DNA from: Burkholderiales bacterium
Lineage (GTDB): Bacteria > Pseudomonadota > Gammaproteobacteria > Burkholderiales > SG8-41
DNA: 41,328 bases
Assembly: GCA_019744975.1 (NCBI GenBank)
Contig: JAIETP010000030.1
Location: forward strand, 1 to 41,328
Reading direction: 5' to 3'
Position 1 is the stretch's first letter. Every line of letters starts with the position of its first letter. The notes under the pieces were generated by a model that had not been told where the DNA came from, did no database searches, and saw nothing but the letters and a program-made list of their open reading frames with translations. The position numbers and the translations under genes are program-made. Of the stretch, positions 25,567 through 34,123 are shown in pieces.

Positions 25567-26339
25567 GGCATCAGTCCTCCGCCGTTGATATGTATAGATT
25601 GTCCGGTGATGTAACGCGCGTCGGGTCCGCACAACACGCGCACCATCGCGGCGATTTCTTCCGGCAGGCCGCGCCGGCCCACGGGCGGCAGCGTCACGCG
25701 ATGATCGGGCCGCGGCGGCGCGCCGGGCAGGCCGCGCACGGTCTCGACGGTGCCGGGCACCACGCAGTTCACGGTGATGTTGCTGGCGGCGAGATCGATC
25801 GCCACCGCCTTGGTCATCGCGGCGAGGCCGCCTTTTGCGGCAACCACATGCGAGCGGTGCAGCGCGCCCTTGTGTCCGGTCAGGCCGCCGATGTTGACCA
25901 CGGCACCGCCGCCGGCCTTGATCAGATGCGGCAGCGCCGCCTGTGTGGTCAGGAACGCGCCATCAAGCACGATGGAGGTCACGCGTTTCCATTCTTCAAA
26001 GGTGATTTTGTCGAAAGGGGTCTCGGCGCGAATCGCCGCGTTGTTGACCACCATGTCGATGCGGCCGAACTGTTTCACGGTTTCGGCGACGAGTTGCGCA
26101 ACCTGTTTCGGGTCGGTGACATCGGCGATGTGCAGCGCGGCTTTGCCACCGGCTTTTTTGATCATCTCAACAGTGGCCTCGCCTTCGGCGCGCGAAGTGT
26201 TGGCATTGACCATCACCGTGGCACCACCCGCCGCGAGCGACAGCGCAATGCAGCGGCCGATGTTGCGCGCGCCGCCGGTCACCAGCGCGACCTTGCCGGC
26301 GAGTTCGTCGCCGGGCCGCATTCCTGGAGCAGAATTCAT
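25563..26339 (-). CDS. SDR-family protein lacking the catalytic Ser and Tyr
   Basis: A 258-residue short-chain dehydrogenase/reductase fold. VALVTGGARNIGRCIALSLA is the NAD(P)-binding TGxxxxxG motif, ADVTDP the adenine pocket and MVVNNAAI the NNAG-like motif. Aligned with FabG, the catalytic Ser is Gly (NIGGLTG) and the Tyr of YxxxK is Val (SHVVAAKGG), while the Lys is kept. The coding strand was checked at 25840-25850 and reads through cleanly. Either it uses a different chemistry or it has lost activity and binds cofactor or partner. It is coupled to MmgE/PrpD 2 and preceded directly by an A/T-rich repeat whose end abuts the ATG. Confidence 0.85.
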   Translation of the reverse strand: MNSAPGMRPGDELAGKVALVTGGARNIGRCIALSLAAGGATVMVNANTSRAEGEATVEMIKKAGGKAALHIADVTDPKQVAQLVAETVKQFGRIDMVVNNAAIRAETPFDKITFEEWKRVTSIVLDGAFLTTQAALPHLIKAGGGAVVNIGGLTGHKGALHRSHVVAAKGGLAAMTKAVAIDLAASNITVNCVVPGTVETVRGLPGAPPRPDHRVTLPPVGRRGLPEEIAAMVRVLCGPDARYITGQSIHINGGGLMP

Positions 26340-26340
26340 T

Positions 26341-26366
26341 AAATATCCTTTAAAATCAAATACTTA
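26341..26366 (-). repeat. A/T-rich boundary element, copy 5 (inverted)
   Basis: On the minus strand: TAAGTATTTG followed by ATTTTAAAGGATATTT, then the SDR start ATG. It is the only copy in reverse orientation and contains AGGA, a plausible ribosome-binding site for the SDR gene. Confidence 0.55.
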
Positions 26367-26392
26367 TTAATATATCGCTTTTAACCGATGTT

Positions 26393-27361
26393 TTACTTGT
26401 TCACCAATCCCGATTCCTTGACCAGCTTGCCCCATTTGACGATTTCAGCCTGCAGGTGACGGGTGAATTCCTGCGGCGTGGTTGTCGCCAGTTCTGCGCC
26501 CTGCACCGCAGCGCGTTCCTTTATTTCGGCGAGTGCGGCCACACGCTGCATTTCGCCGTTGAGCTTTTTGATGATGGCGGGCGGCGTGCCGGCCGGCGCC
26601 ATCACGCCATTCCAGGCACTGACATCAAAACCAGGCAGGCCGGCTTCGGCGACGGTGGGCACGTTGGGCAATGCACCCGAACGTTTGGCTGAACCGACGG
26701 CAATGGCCCGCGCGCGATTGTTTTTGACCATCGGCAGCGCCGCGGGCACGGTGGCAAAGGTCATCTGGGTTTCACCGCCGGTGACCGAAATCAGCTGCGC
26801 GCCGGTGCCCTTGTACGGCACATGCACGATGTCGATATTGGCCATCGACTTGAACAACGCACCGGCGAGATGCGCACTGGCGCCGGTGGTGCCCGCCGCG
26901 TAATTGACCTTGCCCGGATTGGCCTTGGCGTAGGCAATCAGTTCCTTGACGCTTTTGACCGGCAGGTTGTTGTTGACCAGCAGCACACCGGGGAATAACG
27001 CAAACAGGCTGATCCGTTCAAAACTTTTGATCGTGTCGTACGGCAGTTTGTTGTGCAGGCTGGGCATCACCGAAAAACTGGTGTGGGAATAAAGCACCGT
27101 ATGGCCGTCGGGCACCGCCTGCGACACGATTTCCGCGGAAATGATGCCGCCGCCACCGGGCCGGTTGTCGATCACCACCTGCTGGCCGAGGCCCTCGCCC
27201 ATGTACTGCGCCAGCATGCGCGACATGATGTCGGTGGTGCCGCCCGGCGCCGAGATGACCACCATACGGATGGGTCGGTCGGGGTAGGCGGCGGCCGGCA
27301 ATGCGAGGCTCGCGGCCAGTGCACCGACGAGGGTGCATGCGCAATGCAAGGGCTTGATCAT
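26393..27361 (-). CDS. TctC/Bug-family periplasmic solute-binding protein (5)
   Basis: A 322-residue protein with signal peptide MIKPLHCACTLVGALAASLALPAAA, then YPDRPIRMVVISAPGGTTDIMSR and IDNRPGGGGIISAEIVSQ. GTTGASAHLAGALFKSMA and HVPYKGTGAQLISVTGGETQM are family blocks. The ATG at 27361 has GAGGAG upstream; the longer frame to 27463 runs through a dispersed repeat and is rejected. It lies 53 bases upstream of the SDR gene and is probably the receptor for that operon's substrate. Confidence 0.9.
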   Translation of the reverse strand: MIKPLHCACTLVGALAASLALPAAAYPDRPIRMVVISAPGGTTDIMSRMLAQYMGEGLGQQVVIDNRPGGGGIISAEIVSQAVPDGHTVLYSHTSFSVMPSLHNKLPYDTIKSFERISLFALFPGVLLVNNNLPVKSVKELIAYAKANPGKVNYAAGTTGASAHLAGALFKSMANIDIVHVPYKGTGAQLISVTGGETQMTFATVPAALPMVKNNRARAIAVGSAKRSGALPNVPTVAEAGLPGFDVSAWNGVMAPAGTPPAIIKKLNGEMQRVAALAEIKERAAVQGAELATTTPQEFTRHLQAEIVKWGKLVKESGLVNK

Positions 27362-27400
27362 CTGGGTGTTCTCCTCGGATGGGGGCGGCGCGATATGAGT

Positions 27401-27429
27401 GCCCCCCAAGGGGACTTCCTTCGGAGCGC
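27401..27429. repeat. 29-bp dispersed repeat, copy A
   Basis: GCCCCCCAAGGGGACTTCC..TTCGGAGCGC is the inverted complement of 31412-31440 with one mismatch. It is internally palindromic (CCCCAAGGGG) and lies just upstream of the TctC 5 gene. Confidence 0.75.
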
Positions 27430-27564
27430 GCTTGGCTGATGCGGAATGGATGAATGGTGTCACGCGGGTCGGCCGATTCTAGCAGTCCTTTTGCGCGCCC
27501 GTAGCTGCGTGTCCGTACTGTAAAATATGACTTTAAGGCGGCTCGAAAAGTAAAGGGGTGGAGT

Positions 27565-28059
27565 GTGAAAAAACCGCTGGTTGGCATCGTCATGGGCAGT
27601 CAAAGCGACTGGGACGTGATGCAACATGCCGTCAATATGCTGAAACAATTCGGTGTGCCCTGTGAAGCCAAAGTGGTTTCCGCGCACCGCACGCCCGATG
27701 CCCTGTACGAATACGCGGAACAAGCGGCGCCTCGCGGCCTGCAATGCATCATCGCCGGCGCCGGCGGCTCGGCCCACCTGCCGGGCATGCTCGCCGCCAA
27801 AACCATCGTGCCCGTCCTCGGCGTCCCGGTGACCACGCGCAGCCTGCAAGGCCTGGATTCCCTGCTGTCCATCGTGCAAATGCCCAAAGGCGTGCCGGTG
27901 GCGACTTTTGCCATTGGTGAAGCGGGTGCCGCCAACGCCGGGCTGTTTGCGGTGGCGATGTTGGCGCGTAGCGATGCCAAGCTCGCAAAAAAACTCACCG
28001 CCTTCCGCAAAAAGCTGACCGCGACCGTGCGCGCGATGAAACTGCCTGTCAAAAAATGA
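27565..28059 (+). CDS. purE: N5-carboxyaminoimidazole ribonucleotide mutase
   Basis: A 164-residue PurE, class I, which moves the carboxylate of N5-CAIR to give CAIR in purine synthesis. The signatures are [17 protein letters not shown] (the catalytic His) and [16 protein letters not shown]. The length is usual. The start is GTG at 27565, with GGGGTGGAG upstream. It opens a plus-strand run purE-purK-purC in the betaproteobacterial manner. A 111-base gap to purK holds an inverted repeat. Confidence 0.95.
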   Translation: MKKPLVGIVMGSQSDWDVMQHAVNMLKQFGVPCEAKVVSAHRTPDALYEYAEQAAPRGLQCIIAGAGGSAHLPGMLAAKTIVPVLGVPVTTRSLQGLDSLLSIVQMPKGVPVATFAIGEAGAANAGLFAVAMLARSDAKLAKKLTAFRKKLTATVRAMKLPVKK

Positions 28060-28073
28060 AAGGTGAAAATCAA

Positions 28074-28150
28074 TTTACAGGATGGACAGGATTAACAGGA
28101 TGACACCACGCATGTCCGGTTTTTATCTTGTTCATCCTGTACATCCTGTT
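28074..28150. repeat. ACAGGAT-type inverted repeat between purE and purK
   Basis: The left arm TTACAGGATGGACAGGATTA (28074-28093, extending with ACAGGATGA) is complemented by TCTTGTTCATCCTGTACATC, ending at 28150. Runs of ACAGGATnnACAGGATnAACAGGAT are a widespread interspersed bacterial repeat. It can form a hairpin that may attenuate purK-purC. Confidence 0.7.
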
Positions 28151-28170
28151 AAAAGGTTCAGGTTTTGGCC

Positions 28171-29307
28171 ATGATTTTTCCCGACGCCATGCTCGGCATG
28201 CTGGGCGGCGGCCAACTTGGCCGCATGTTCACGCTGGCTGCGCACAGCATGGGGTACCGCGTCACCGTGCTTGATCCCGATCCGCTGAGCCCCGCGGGCG
28301 CCATCGCCGATGTGCACCTCAAAGCCGCCTACCAGGACCGCGAAGCACTGCAGCAGCTGGCCGATACCTGCGCCGCCGTCACCACCGAATTTGAAAACGT
28401 CCCCGCCGACAGCCTGCGCTGGCTGGCCAGCCATTGCGCGGTGCGGCCTGCCGGTGATGCCGTGGCCATCGCGCAGGACCGCATCCGCGAAAAAAACTTT
28501 GTGCGTTCCTGCGGCATCGAAGTCGCGCCCCATGCCGTCATTGAAAACATCGCCGACATCGACGGCGCCGATGCCAAACTGTTTCCCGGCATCCTCAAGC
28601 GCGCGCGTTTCGGTTACGACGGCAAAGGCCAGGCCCGCGTCGCCAATGCCGCCGAAGCGCGCAAGGCCTTCAAGGACATGGGCGCTGAATCCTGTGTGCT
28701 GGAACAGCGCATTGCATTGAAATGCGAAATCTCCGCAGTGGTTGCGCGTGGCGCCGACGGGGTGGGGCGTGGATTTCCGGTGGCCGAGAATCGCCATCGC
28801 AACGGCATCCTCGATGTCAGCATCGTGCCGGCGCGTGTCCCACCCGAACTCGCGCAACGCGCCGAGCAATGGGCGTTGAAAATCGCGGAAAAACTCGATT
28901 ATTGCGGTGTGCTTGCGGTGGAATTTTTTATCACCGAATCGGGCGCGCTGCTGGTCAACGAAATGGCGCCGCGCCCGCACAACAGCGGTCATTACACGCT
29001 GGATGCCTGTGCCACCTCGCAGTTCGAACAGCAGGTACGTACATTGTGCGGCCTGACGCTGGGCGATACGCGCCTGCTGGCGCCCGTGGTGATGGTGAAT
29101 CTGCTCGGCGAAGCCTGGCAGCATGGCCAGCCGCAGTGGGAGCGTGTGTTCAATGTGCCGGAAGCCAAGCTGCATCTCTACGGCAAACATGAAGCCCGCG
29201 ACGGCCGCAAAATGGGCCATTACACGATGCTCGGCGCCACCGCCGATGCAGCACTGCAAAAAGCGCTGATCGTACGCAGCGCTTTATATCCCGACTGGAA
29301 AGATTAA
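28171..29307 (+). CDS. purK: 5-(carboxyamino)imidazole ribonucleotide synthase
   Basis: A 378-residue ATP-grasp enzyme that carboxylates AIR with bicarbonate and ATP to N5-CAIR, the substrate of Pur[25 protein letters not shown] is the N-terminal block. [14 protein letters not shown] is the ATP-grasp Gly-rich region and [26 protein letters not shown] the metal- and substrate-binding block. The ATG at 28171 is preferred to an in-frame TTG at 28165. The stop is followed six bases later by purC. Confidence 0.95.
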   Translation: MIFPDAMLGMLGGGQLGRMFTLAAHSMGYRVTVLDPDPLSPAGAIADVHLKAAYQDREALQQLADTCAAVTTEFENVPADSLRWLASHCAVRPAGDAVAIAQDRIREKNFVRSCGIEVAPHAVIENIADIDGADAKLFPGILKRARFGYDGKGQARVANAAEARKAFKDMGAESCVLEQRIALKCEISAVVARGADGVGRGFPVAENRHRNGILDVSIVPARVPPELAQRAEQWALKIAEKLDYCGVLAVEFFITESGALLVNEMAPRPHNSGHYTLDACATSQFEQQVRTLCGLTLGDTRLLAPVVMVNLLGEAWQHGQPQWERVFNVPEAKLHLYGKHEARDGRKMGHYTMLGATADAALQKALIVRSALYPDWKD

Positions 29308-29313
29308 TCTGCA

Positions 29314-30201
29314 ATGAGCGACACCCCGCTGTACCAATCCGACCTCAAAAGCCTGCCCTTCTTGCATCGCGGCAAGGTGCGCGATCTCTACGCCGTCGGT
29401 GACGACAAACTGCTGGTGGTGCAAAGCGACCGCTTGTCGGCTTTTGATGTGATTCTCGATGATCCGATCCCGGGCAAGGGCCGCGTGCTGACCGAAGTGT
29501 CGTATTTCTGGTTCGACAAGCTGAAACACATCGCCCCGAATCACCTGACCGGCATTGATCCGGCCTCGGTGGTGGCGCCGGAAGAACGCGCACAGATCGC
29601 GGGCCGCGCGATGGTGGTGCACAAATACAAACCGCTGATGGTTGAAGCCGTGGTGCGCGGCTACCTCATCGGTTCGGGCTGGAGCGATTATCAGAAAACG
29701 GGTGCCATCTGCGGCGTCAAGCTGCCGGCCGGATTGAAGCAGGCGCAAAAACTCGCCGAGCCGATTTTCACGCCGGCCTCCAAAGCCCCCGCCGGCCATC
29801 ACGACGAAAACATCACCTACGACGATGTTGTCAAAACCATCGGTGCCGCGAATGCGGCGAAGGTGAAGGAGCTGTCGATCAAGCTTTATACCGAAGCCGC
29901 GGCCTTTGCCGTGACACGCGGCATCATCATCGCCGACACCAAATTCGAATTCGGCACCGATGCCGCCGGCAACATCGTGCTGATCGACGAAGCGCTGACG
30001 CCGGATTCCTCGCGCTTCTGGCCCGCCGCCGAATACCGCACCGGCATCAGCCCACCGAGTTTTGACAAACAATTTGTCCGCGACTGGCTGGAAACCCAGC
30101 CCTGGGGCAAAAAAGCCCCGGCGCCGCGCCTGCCCGCCGATGTGCTGGCCAAAACCGCCGCGAAGTACCGCGAAGCGCAGCGTATGCTGCTTGGAACCTG
30201 A
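29314..30201 (+). CDS. purC: Phosphoribosylaminoimidazole-succinocarboxamide synthase
   Basis: A 295-residue SAICAR synthase joining CAIR and aspartate with [33 protein letters not shown] is the diagnostic N-terminal ATP loop, [14 protein letters not shown] a further family block, and DTKFEFG and [15 protein letters not shown] (SAICAR signature) follow. The length is that of the longer bacterial form. It starts six bases after purK, so the two are surely co-transcribed. Confidence 0.96.
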   Translation: MSDTPLYQSDLKSLPFLHRGKVRDLYAVGDDKLLVVQSDRLSAFDVILDDPIPGKGRVLTEVSYFWFDKLKHIAPNHLTGIDPASVVAPEERAQIAGRAMVVHKYKPLMVEAVVRGYLIGSGWSDYQKTGAICGVKLPAGLKQAQKLAEPIFTPASKAPAGHHDENITYDDVVKTIGAANAAKVKELSIKLYTEAAAFAVTRGIIIADTKFEFGTDAAGNIVLIDEALTPDSSRFWPAAEYRTGISPPSFDKQFVRDWLETQPWGKKAPAPRLPADVLAKTAAKYREAQRMLLGT

Positions 30202-30213
30202 GGAAAAACGGGT

Positions 30214-31389
30214 ATGAACCGCGACGCCGGCAAACTATTCAACGAACCGGACAGCAAAACGTCCGCTGACGGCGTGACCACCGGCATCCTGCCCGACCGC
30301 GACATCGCCAAGCTGATCGAAGGCGGTCGCATCAGCGCCGAAGGCGGCGTTGATGTATCGCAGATCCAGCCGGCGAGCCTCGATCTGCGTCTGGGTGCAA
30401 CGGCATGGCGCGTGCGTGCGAGTTTCCTGCCGGGCAAGGCCTCGACGGTACAGGCGAAAATCGATCGCCTGAAAATGCACCAGATTGACTTGACTAAACC
30501 CGTCGTGCTCGAGAAAGGTTGTGTTTATATCGCCGAGCTGATGGAAGAACTGAAGCTGCCCGCCGACATCGCCGGTTACGCCAATCCGAAAAGCTCCACC
30601 GGGCGACTGGATATTTTCACGCGGCTGATCACCGACTGCGGCGCCGAGTTCGAAGGTGTGGCCGCCGGCTACAAGGGCAAGCTGTATGTGGAAATCATGC
30701 CGCACACCTTCAGCGTGCTGGCGCAGCAGGGGACACGGCTCAATCAAATTCGTTTTGTCCGCGGTAATCCGCCGCCCTCAGACACCAAACTCACCGAACT
30801 CGACCAGACGCTGAAGCTGGTTTATTCCGACAGCGACGGCCCGCTGCCGGCGATCATCAAAAATGGTTTGTGGATTTCGGTGGACCTTGAAGGTGACGCC
30901 AGCAAGGGCATCATTGGATACCGCGCCAAACACCACGCGCCCTTGATTGATTTATCGAAGCTCAATCATTACGATCCGCTCGATTTCTGGGAGCCGATCA
31001 CACGCAACGCCGAGCGCAGCCTGGTGCTGAGCCCCGACGATTTTTATATTCTGGTGTCGCGCGAACGCGTACGCATCCCCAACAGCCACGCTGCATCGAT
31101 GGTGCCCTACGACCCCTCGGTCGGCGAATTCCGAATTCACTACGCCGGTTTTTTTGATCCCGGTTTCGGATACGGCGCCAACAACTTGAAGGGGGCGCGC
31201 GCTGTGCTCGAAGTGCGCTCGCACGACGTGCCCTTCATGATCGAACACGGCCAGGACGTCGGCCGCCTGATCTACGAACGCCTGCTCGGCGAGCCGGAAA
31301 AAATCTACGGCGTGAACATCGGCTCGAACTATCAGTCGCAGGGGCTGAAGCTGAGCAAGCAGTTCAAGCCGCTGGCAATGTCCGTCTAA
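30214..31389 (+). CDS. Long-form 2'-deoxycytidine 5'-triphosphate deaminase (two DCD domains)
   Basis: A 391-residue protein, twice the length of standard Dcd (about 190). It matches the long-form dCTP deaminase: an N-terminal DCD domain (QIQPASLDLRLGATAWRVR; YANPKSSTGRLDIFTRLITDCG, then AEFEGVAAGYKGKLYVEI) and a C-terminal second DCD-like half (RSLVLSPDDFYILVSRERVRIPNSHAASM; HYAGFFDPGFGYG). It deaminates dCTP to dUTP for dTMP synthesis. The start MNRDAGKLFNEPD has GAGG upstream. It lies 12 bases after purC, tying purine and pyrimidine nucleotide supply together. This long form is best known from alphaproteobacteria. Confidence 0.85.
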   Translation: MNRDAGKLFNEPDSKTSADGVTTGILPDRDIAKLIEGGRISAEGGVDVSQIQPASLDLRLGATAWRVRASFLPGKASTVQAKIDRLKMHQIDLTKPVVLEKGCVYIAELMEELKLPADIAGYANPKSSTGRLDIFTRLITDCGAEFEGVAAGYKGKLYVEIMPHTFSVLAQQGTRLNQIRFVRGNPPPSDTKLTELDQTLKLVYSDSDGPLPAIIKNGLWISVDLEGDASKGIIGYRAKHHAPLIDLSKLNHYDPLDFWEPITRNAERSLVLSPDDFYILVSRERVRIPNSHAASMVPYDPSVGEFRIHYAGFFDPGFGYGANNLKGARAVLEVRSHDVPFMIEHGQDVGRLIYERLLGEPEKIYGVNIGSNYQSQGLKLSKQFKPLAMSV

Positions 31390-31404
31390 TTCCAGAGCCC
31401 GTCA

Positions 31405-31512
31405 TTCCGGCGCGCCCCGAAGGAAGTCCCCTTGGGGGGCAGGCCGGAATCCAGGCAGGTGGCAGCGGATGAGATGTGAGTTCCTGGACCCCGGCTTTCG
31501 CCGGGGTGACGG
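31405..31512. repeat. Composite hairpin repeat, including 29-bp dispersed repeat copy B
   Basis: The region after the deaminase holds CGTCATTCCGGC, then 31412-31440 (inverted copy of 27401-27429), then GGCCGGAATCCAGG, and finally a strong hairpin CCCCGGC-TTTC-GCCGGGG at 31489-31506 followed by TGACGG. These are elements of a common proteobacterial interspersed repeat (GTCATTCC...GGAATCCAGG...GGTGACG). It probably terminates both the deaminase and the convergent redox gene. Confidence 0.7.
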
Positions 31513-31564
31513 AAAATGGCTGTTATTCTCGGACAGCGCGCCCCTTGTGTTTCCGCGGCAACAA

Positions 31565-31801
31565 TCAGCGCAGCGCGTCAATCGAGGCGCCGAAGTTGAT
31601 ATGGAAAGGTGCGCCATCGAGCACCAGCGCCGGCACCGATTTCACGTCTGCGGCCGCTGCATCCTTCAGGCGGCCCTTGTTTTGACCGAGATGGACGATT
31701 TCCACGTCGTATTTCGCCGGATCCATCGCGTGCGCAACTTTCTGTTCTGCTTCAATACACACGGGGCATCCAGCGTGATAAAACTGAGCCTTGGTTTTCA
31801 T
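31565..31801 (-). CDS. Small thioredoxin/glutaredoxin-like CxxC protein
   Basis: A 78-residue single-domain protein. MKTKAQFYHAGCPVCIEAEQ gives a CPVC redox motif (C12, C15) after the first strand. VKSVPALVLDGAPFHINFG contains the cis-Pro (VPAL) of the thioredoxin fold. It is short, like glutaredoxin-type members. It would exchange thiol-disulfides in the cytoplasm, since no signal peptide is seen. The ATG at 31801 has AAGGAG upstream. It is divergent from an HxlR-type regulator 122 bases away, the usual arrangement of a redox regulator and its target. Confidence 0.8.
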   Translation of the reverse strand: MKTKAQFYHAGCPVCIEAEQKVAHAMDPAKYDVEIVHLGQNKGRLKDAAAADVKSVPALVLDGAPFHINFGASIDALR

Positions 31802-31923
31802 GCGGTTCTCCTTGAGTGGATTGGGTGTGCCACATGCACCTGCGCATCCTGGGCCGTGCGCGCACAGGCGAACAGCAGGCACTTTCCGGAGCCCCGGGTA
31901 CTTTTTGGTGTAAATCGAAGACT

Positions 31924-32247
31924 ATGAAGGCAAAAAAAATTCCGGCAGCCGATTCCGAATATCGCCAGCTTGAAGATGTCGTCGGCTGCAAATGGTCGGT
32001 GTCGGTGCTGCAGGCCGTCGCCGCCGGCATCTCGCGGCCCGGCGTGCTGGAGCGCCATATCGAAGGCATCTCCACCAAGGTGCTGTCAGAGCGCCTGCGC
32101 AAGCTGACGCGTTACGGTTTGCTCGACAAGCGGTCGTATGCCGAAGTGCCGCCGCGCACCGAATACACGCTGACGCCCGATGGCGAGAAGCTGGTGACGA
32201 TCATTGCGCAGATCAGACGGCTTGATGACCAAATCAGGCGAGCCTGA
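31924..32247 (+). CDS. HxlR-family winged-helix regulator
   Basis: A 107-residue HxlR/MarR-like winged-helix DNA-binding protein, family length. DVVGCKWSVSVLQAVAAG is the start of the winged helix (family: GGKWxxxIL), GISTKVLSERLRKLTRYGLLDKRSY the recognition helix and wing, and PPRTEYTLTPDGEKL the wing 2 signature. C22, one residue before the KW, could be a redox or electrophile sensor as in HypR/YodB-type members. The ATG at 31924 is set by homology; a longer frame from 31816 reads into the divergent promoter. Confidence 0.85.
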   Translation: MKAKKIPAADSEYRQLEDVVGCKWSVSVLQAVAAGISRPGVLERHIEGISTKVLSERLRKLTRYGLLDKRSYAEVPPRTEYTLTPDGEKLVTIIAQIRRLDDQIRRA

Positions 32248-32260
32248 CGGAGGGATATTG

Positions 32261-32288
32261 TAAGTATTTGTTTTAATTGATTATTTTA
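32261..32288 (+). repeat. A/T-rich boundary element, copy 6
   Basis: TAAGTATTTG followed by TTTTAATTGATTATTTTA, nearly the consensus, lies between the HxlR gene and the Sua5 gene, immediately before an in-frame GTG (32291). Confidence 0.7.
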
Positions 32289-32311
32289 TTGTGTCGCGGC
32301 ATAATCGCCTG

Positions 32312-33295
32312 ATGACGCTTTCCGTCCCACCAGCCGACATCACCCACGCCGCCGCCGTCCTCAAAGCCGGCGAACTCGTCGCATTCCCCACCGAGACCGT
32401 CTACGGCCTCGGCGCCGATGCCTCGAATGCCGATGCCGTGCGCAAGATCTACGCCGCCAAGGGCCGGCCCTCCAACCATCCGCTGATTGTCCATGTCGCC
32501 GACGCCGTGCAACTCGCCAACTGGGCGCGCGACATTCCGCCGGCCGCACATGTTTTGGCCAAAAAATTCTGGCCCGGCCCGCTGACCCTCGTACTCAAAC
32601 GCAATCCGCGCGTATCCGATGAAGTCACCGGCGGTCAGGACACAGTCGCGATTCGTGTACCTTCGCATCCGGTTGCGCAGGCACTGCTGCGTGAGTTCGG
32701 CGGCGGTGTTGCCGCACCTTCAGCGAATCGTTTCGGCCGTGTATCGGCAACTACGGCAGCCCACGTGCGCGAGGAATTCGGCGATGCAGTCGCCTGCGTA
32801 CTCGATGGCGGCGCTGCCGATGTCGGCATCGAATCCACCATCGTCGACTGTTCGCGCGCGACGCCAAGCTTGCTGCGCCCGGGCTGGATCACACCACAGC
32901 AACTCGAAGCCGCACTCGGCGTGCCTCTCGCAGCACCCGATGCCGACGCGCCGCGTGTATCCGGCACGCTGGAAAAACATTACTCGCCGCAGACCCCGGT
33001 GATGCTGATGGAAGGCGACCTGATCATCGAACTCGCGCACAGCCTGACGCGGCAGGGCAAGCGTGTGGCGGTGCTGGCGCGGACTGCGTTGCGCCCATTA
33101 CTGAAAGAGTTGGTGTGGGTGGCTGCGCCGGCGAATGCGGCGGGTTATGCACATGATCTGTATGCCAATCTGCGCGAGCTGGATCAGGCGGGTTGTGATG
33201 CGATTCTGGTGGAGCAGCTGCCGGATCAGGCGGAGTGGTTTGCGATTCGGGATCGGCTTAACCGTGCTGCTGCGGGCTTCGGAGAAAATCACTGA
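32312..33295 (+). CDS. L-threonylcarbamoyladenylate synthase (Sua5 type)
   Basis: A 327-residue Sua5/YrdC protein that makes threonylcarbamoyl-AMP from Thr, bicarbonate and ATP for the t6A37 modification of ANN-decoding tRNAs. The YrdC domain has GELVAFPTETVYGLGADA, IYAAKGRPSNHPLIVHV and FGRVSATTAAHV. The extra C-terminal Sua5 domain (about 215-327: KHYSPQTPVMLM...ALRPLLKELVWVAAPANAAGYAHDLYANLRELD) separates it from short TsaC. The ATG at 32312 is preferred; GTG at 32291 would add seven residues. It is the last GC-rich gene before the island. Confidence 0.9.
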   Translation: MTLSVPPADITHAAAVLKAGELVAFPTETVYGLGADASNADAVRKIYAAKGRPSNHPLIVHVADAVQLANWARDIPPAAHVLAKKFWPGPLTLVLKRNPRVSDEVTGGQDTVAIRVPSHPVAQALLREFGGGVAAPSANRFGRVSATTAAHVREEFGDAVACVLDGGAADVGIESTIVDCSRATPSLLRPGWITPQQLEAALGVPLAAPDADAPRVSGTLEKHYSPQTPVMLMEGDLIIELAHSLTRQGKRVAVLARTALRPLLKELVWVAAPANAAGYAHDLYANLRELDQAGCDAILVEQLPDQAEWFAIRDRLNRAAAGFGENH

Positions 33296-33320
33296 TCCGA
33301 TCAGCGTTAATGTTTAGCTC

Positions 33321-34025
33321 ATGTCTAATCAAACGTCGATGACAAACGAAAGTGATCAAATTCGAATGCGCTATGTGGCATTTTGCGACGTTCTTGGGTT
33401 CGCTAATGCGGTTGAAAATCGTTTTGAGGAGACAATAGCTGTATATAAAGAGTTTATGGAGAAGATACGAGATTGGCCTATGCCGGAAAAGGCCGAAGTA
33501 TCGATTTATTCAGATTCTATTTTAATAGTGGCTGATGAGTTAACCCCCGTACTTCATGCGGTAAATCTTTTATGGTTTGCGACCCTCGGGCAAAATTGGA
33601 TGATTCGCGGTGGTATCGCTTACGGGCGCTATTGGGAGCGACGCGAAAACGGGAATCTATTTGTTGTCAGCGACGCACTTGTCCGAGCAGTCAAGCTTGA
33701 GGGGATGGTAAAGATGCCTGCAGTGACATTCTCGCCAGAGGTAGATTTGCACTTGGGCCTTTGGATGGCACGCTTCCAACATGGGCTTTTCACCGCGCCG
33801 ATCTTGCACTTTCAGGGGTTATCGTTCGTAAATCCCTTTAATAATTTTTGGTTTACTTCAGCAAAAACGCGAGTGACAGAGTTACTAAGTCAATTTCCAG
33901 AGCACGGGGCAAAGTATTCATGGTTCTTGCATTTGGCAGAAGCGGTGGGGCGTGATGAGGCTTTGATTCCTGATGCCGTATTTCAACGCGCGATCGAGCT
34001 TGGGATTTTGGTTAAGCAGGCTTAG
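33321..34025 (+). CDS. Class III nucleotidyl-cyclase-like protein of unknown function
   Basis: A 234-residue protein not assignable to a named family. Three segments match the core of the class III cyclase (palm-like) fold: YVAFCDVLGFANA (D23, first metal Asp position), SIYSDSILIVAD (D65, second metal Asp, 42 residues later) and WMIRGGIAYGRY (equivalent of the RIGIHTG strand). The usual cyclase spacing between the two Asp residues is close to this. Purine-selecting and transition-state residues could not be confirmed. Base composition is clearly more A/T-rich than flanking genes, as in the next three genes. It is convergent with the kinase operon. A signalling-nucleotide synthase or an inactive relative are both possible. 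Confidence 0.6.
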   Translation: MSNQTSMTNESDQIRMRYVAFCDVLGFANAVENRFEETIAVYKEFMEKIRDWPMPEKAEVSIYSDSILIVADELTPVLHAVNLLWFATLGQNWMIRGGIAYGRYWERRENGNLFVVSDALVRAVKLEGMVKMPAVTFSPEVDLHLGLWMARFQHGLFTAPILHFQGLSFVNPFNNFWFTSAKTRVTELLSQFPEHGAKYSWFLHLAEAVGRDEALIPDAVFQRAIELGILVKQA

Positions 34026-34123
34026 GGATTAATGGGCGCGACCTGGGTCACACCCGAAGTTGGAGCTGACCGCGCCGATGGGCGCTACCGCGTCTCTAAT
34101 TGAATCGACACGGCGGTGGGATG

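Noticed and set aside
34032-34100. Tiny ORF of 22 codons after the cyclase-like gene
   Set aside because: No clear ribosome-binding site or recognisable domain. It is probably chance or a gene remnant.
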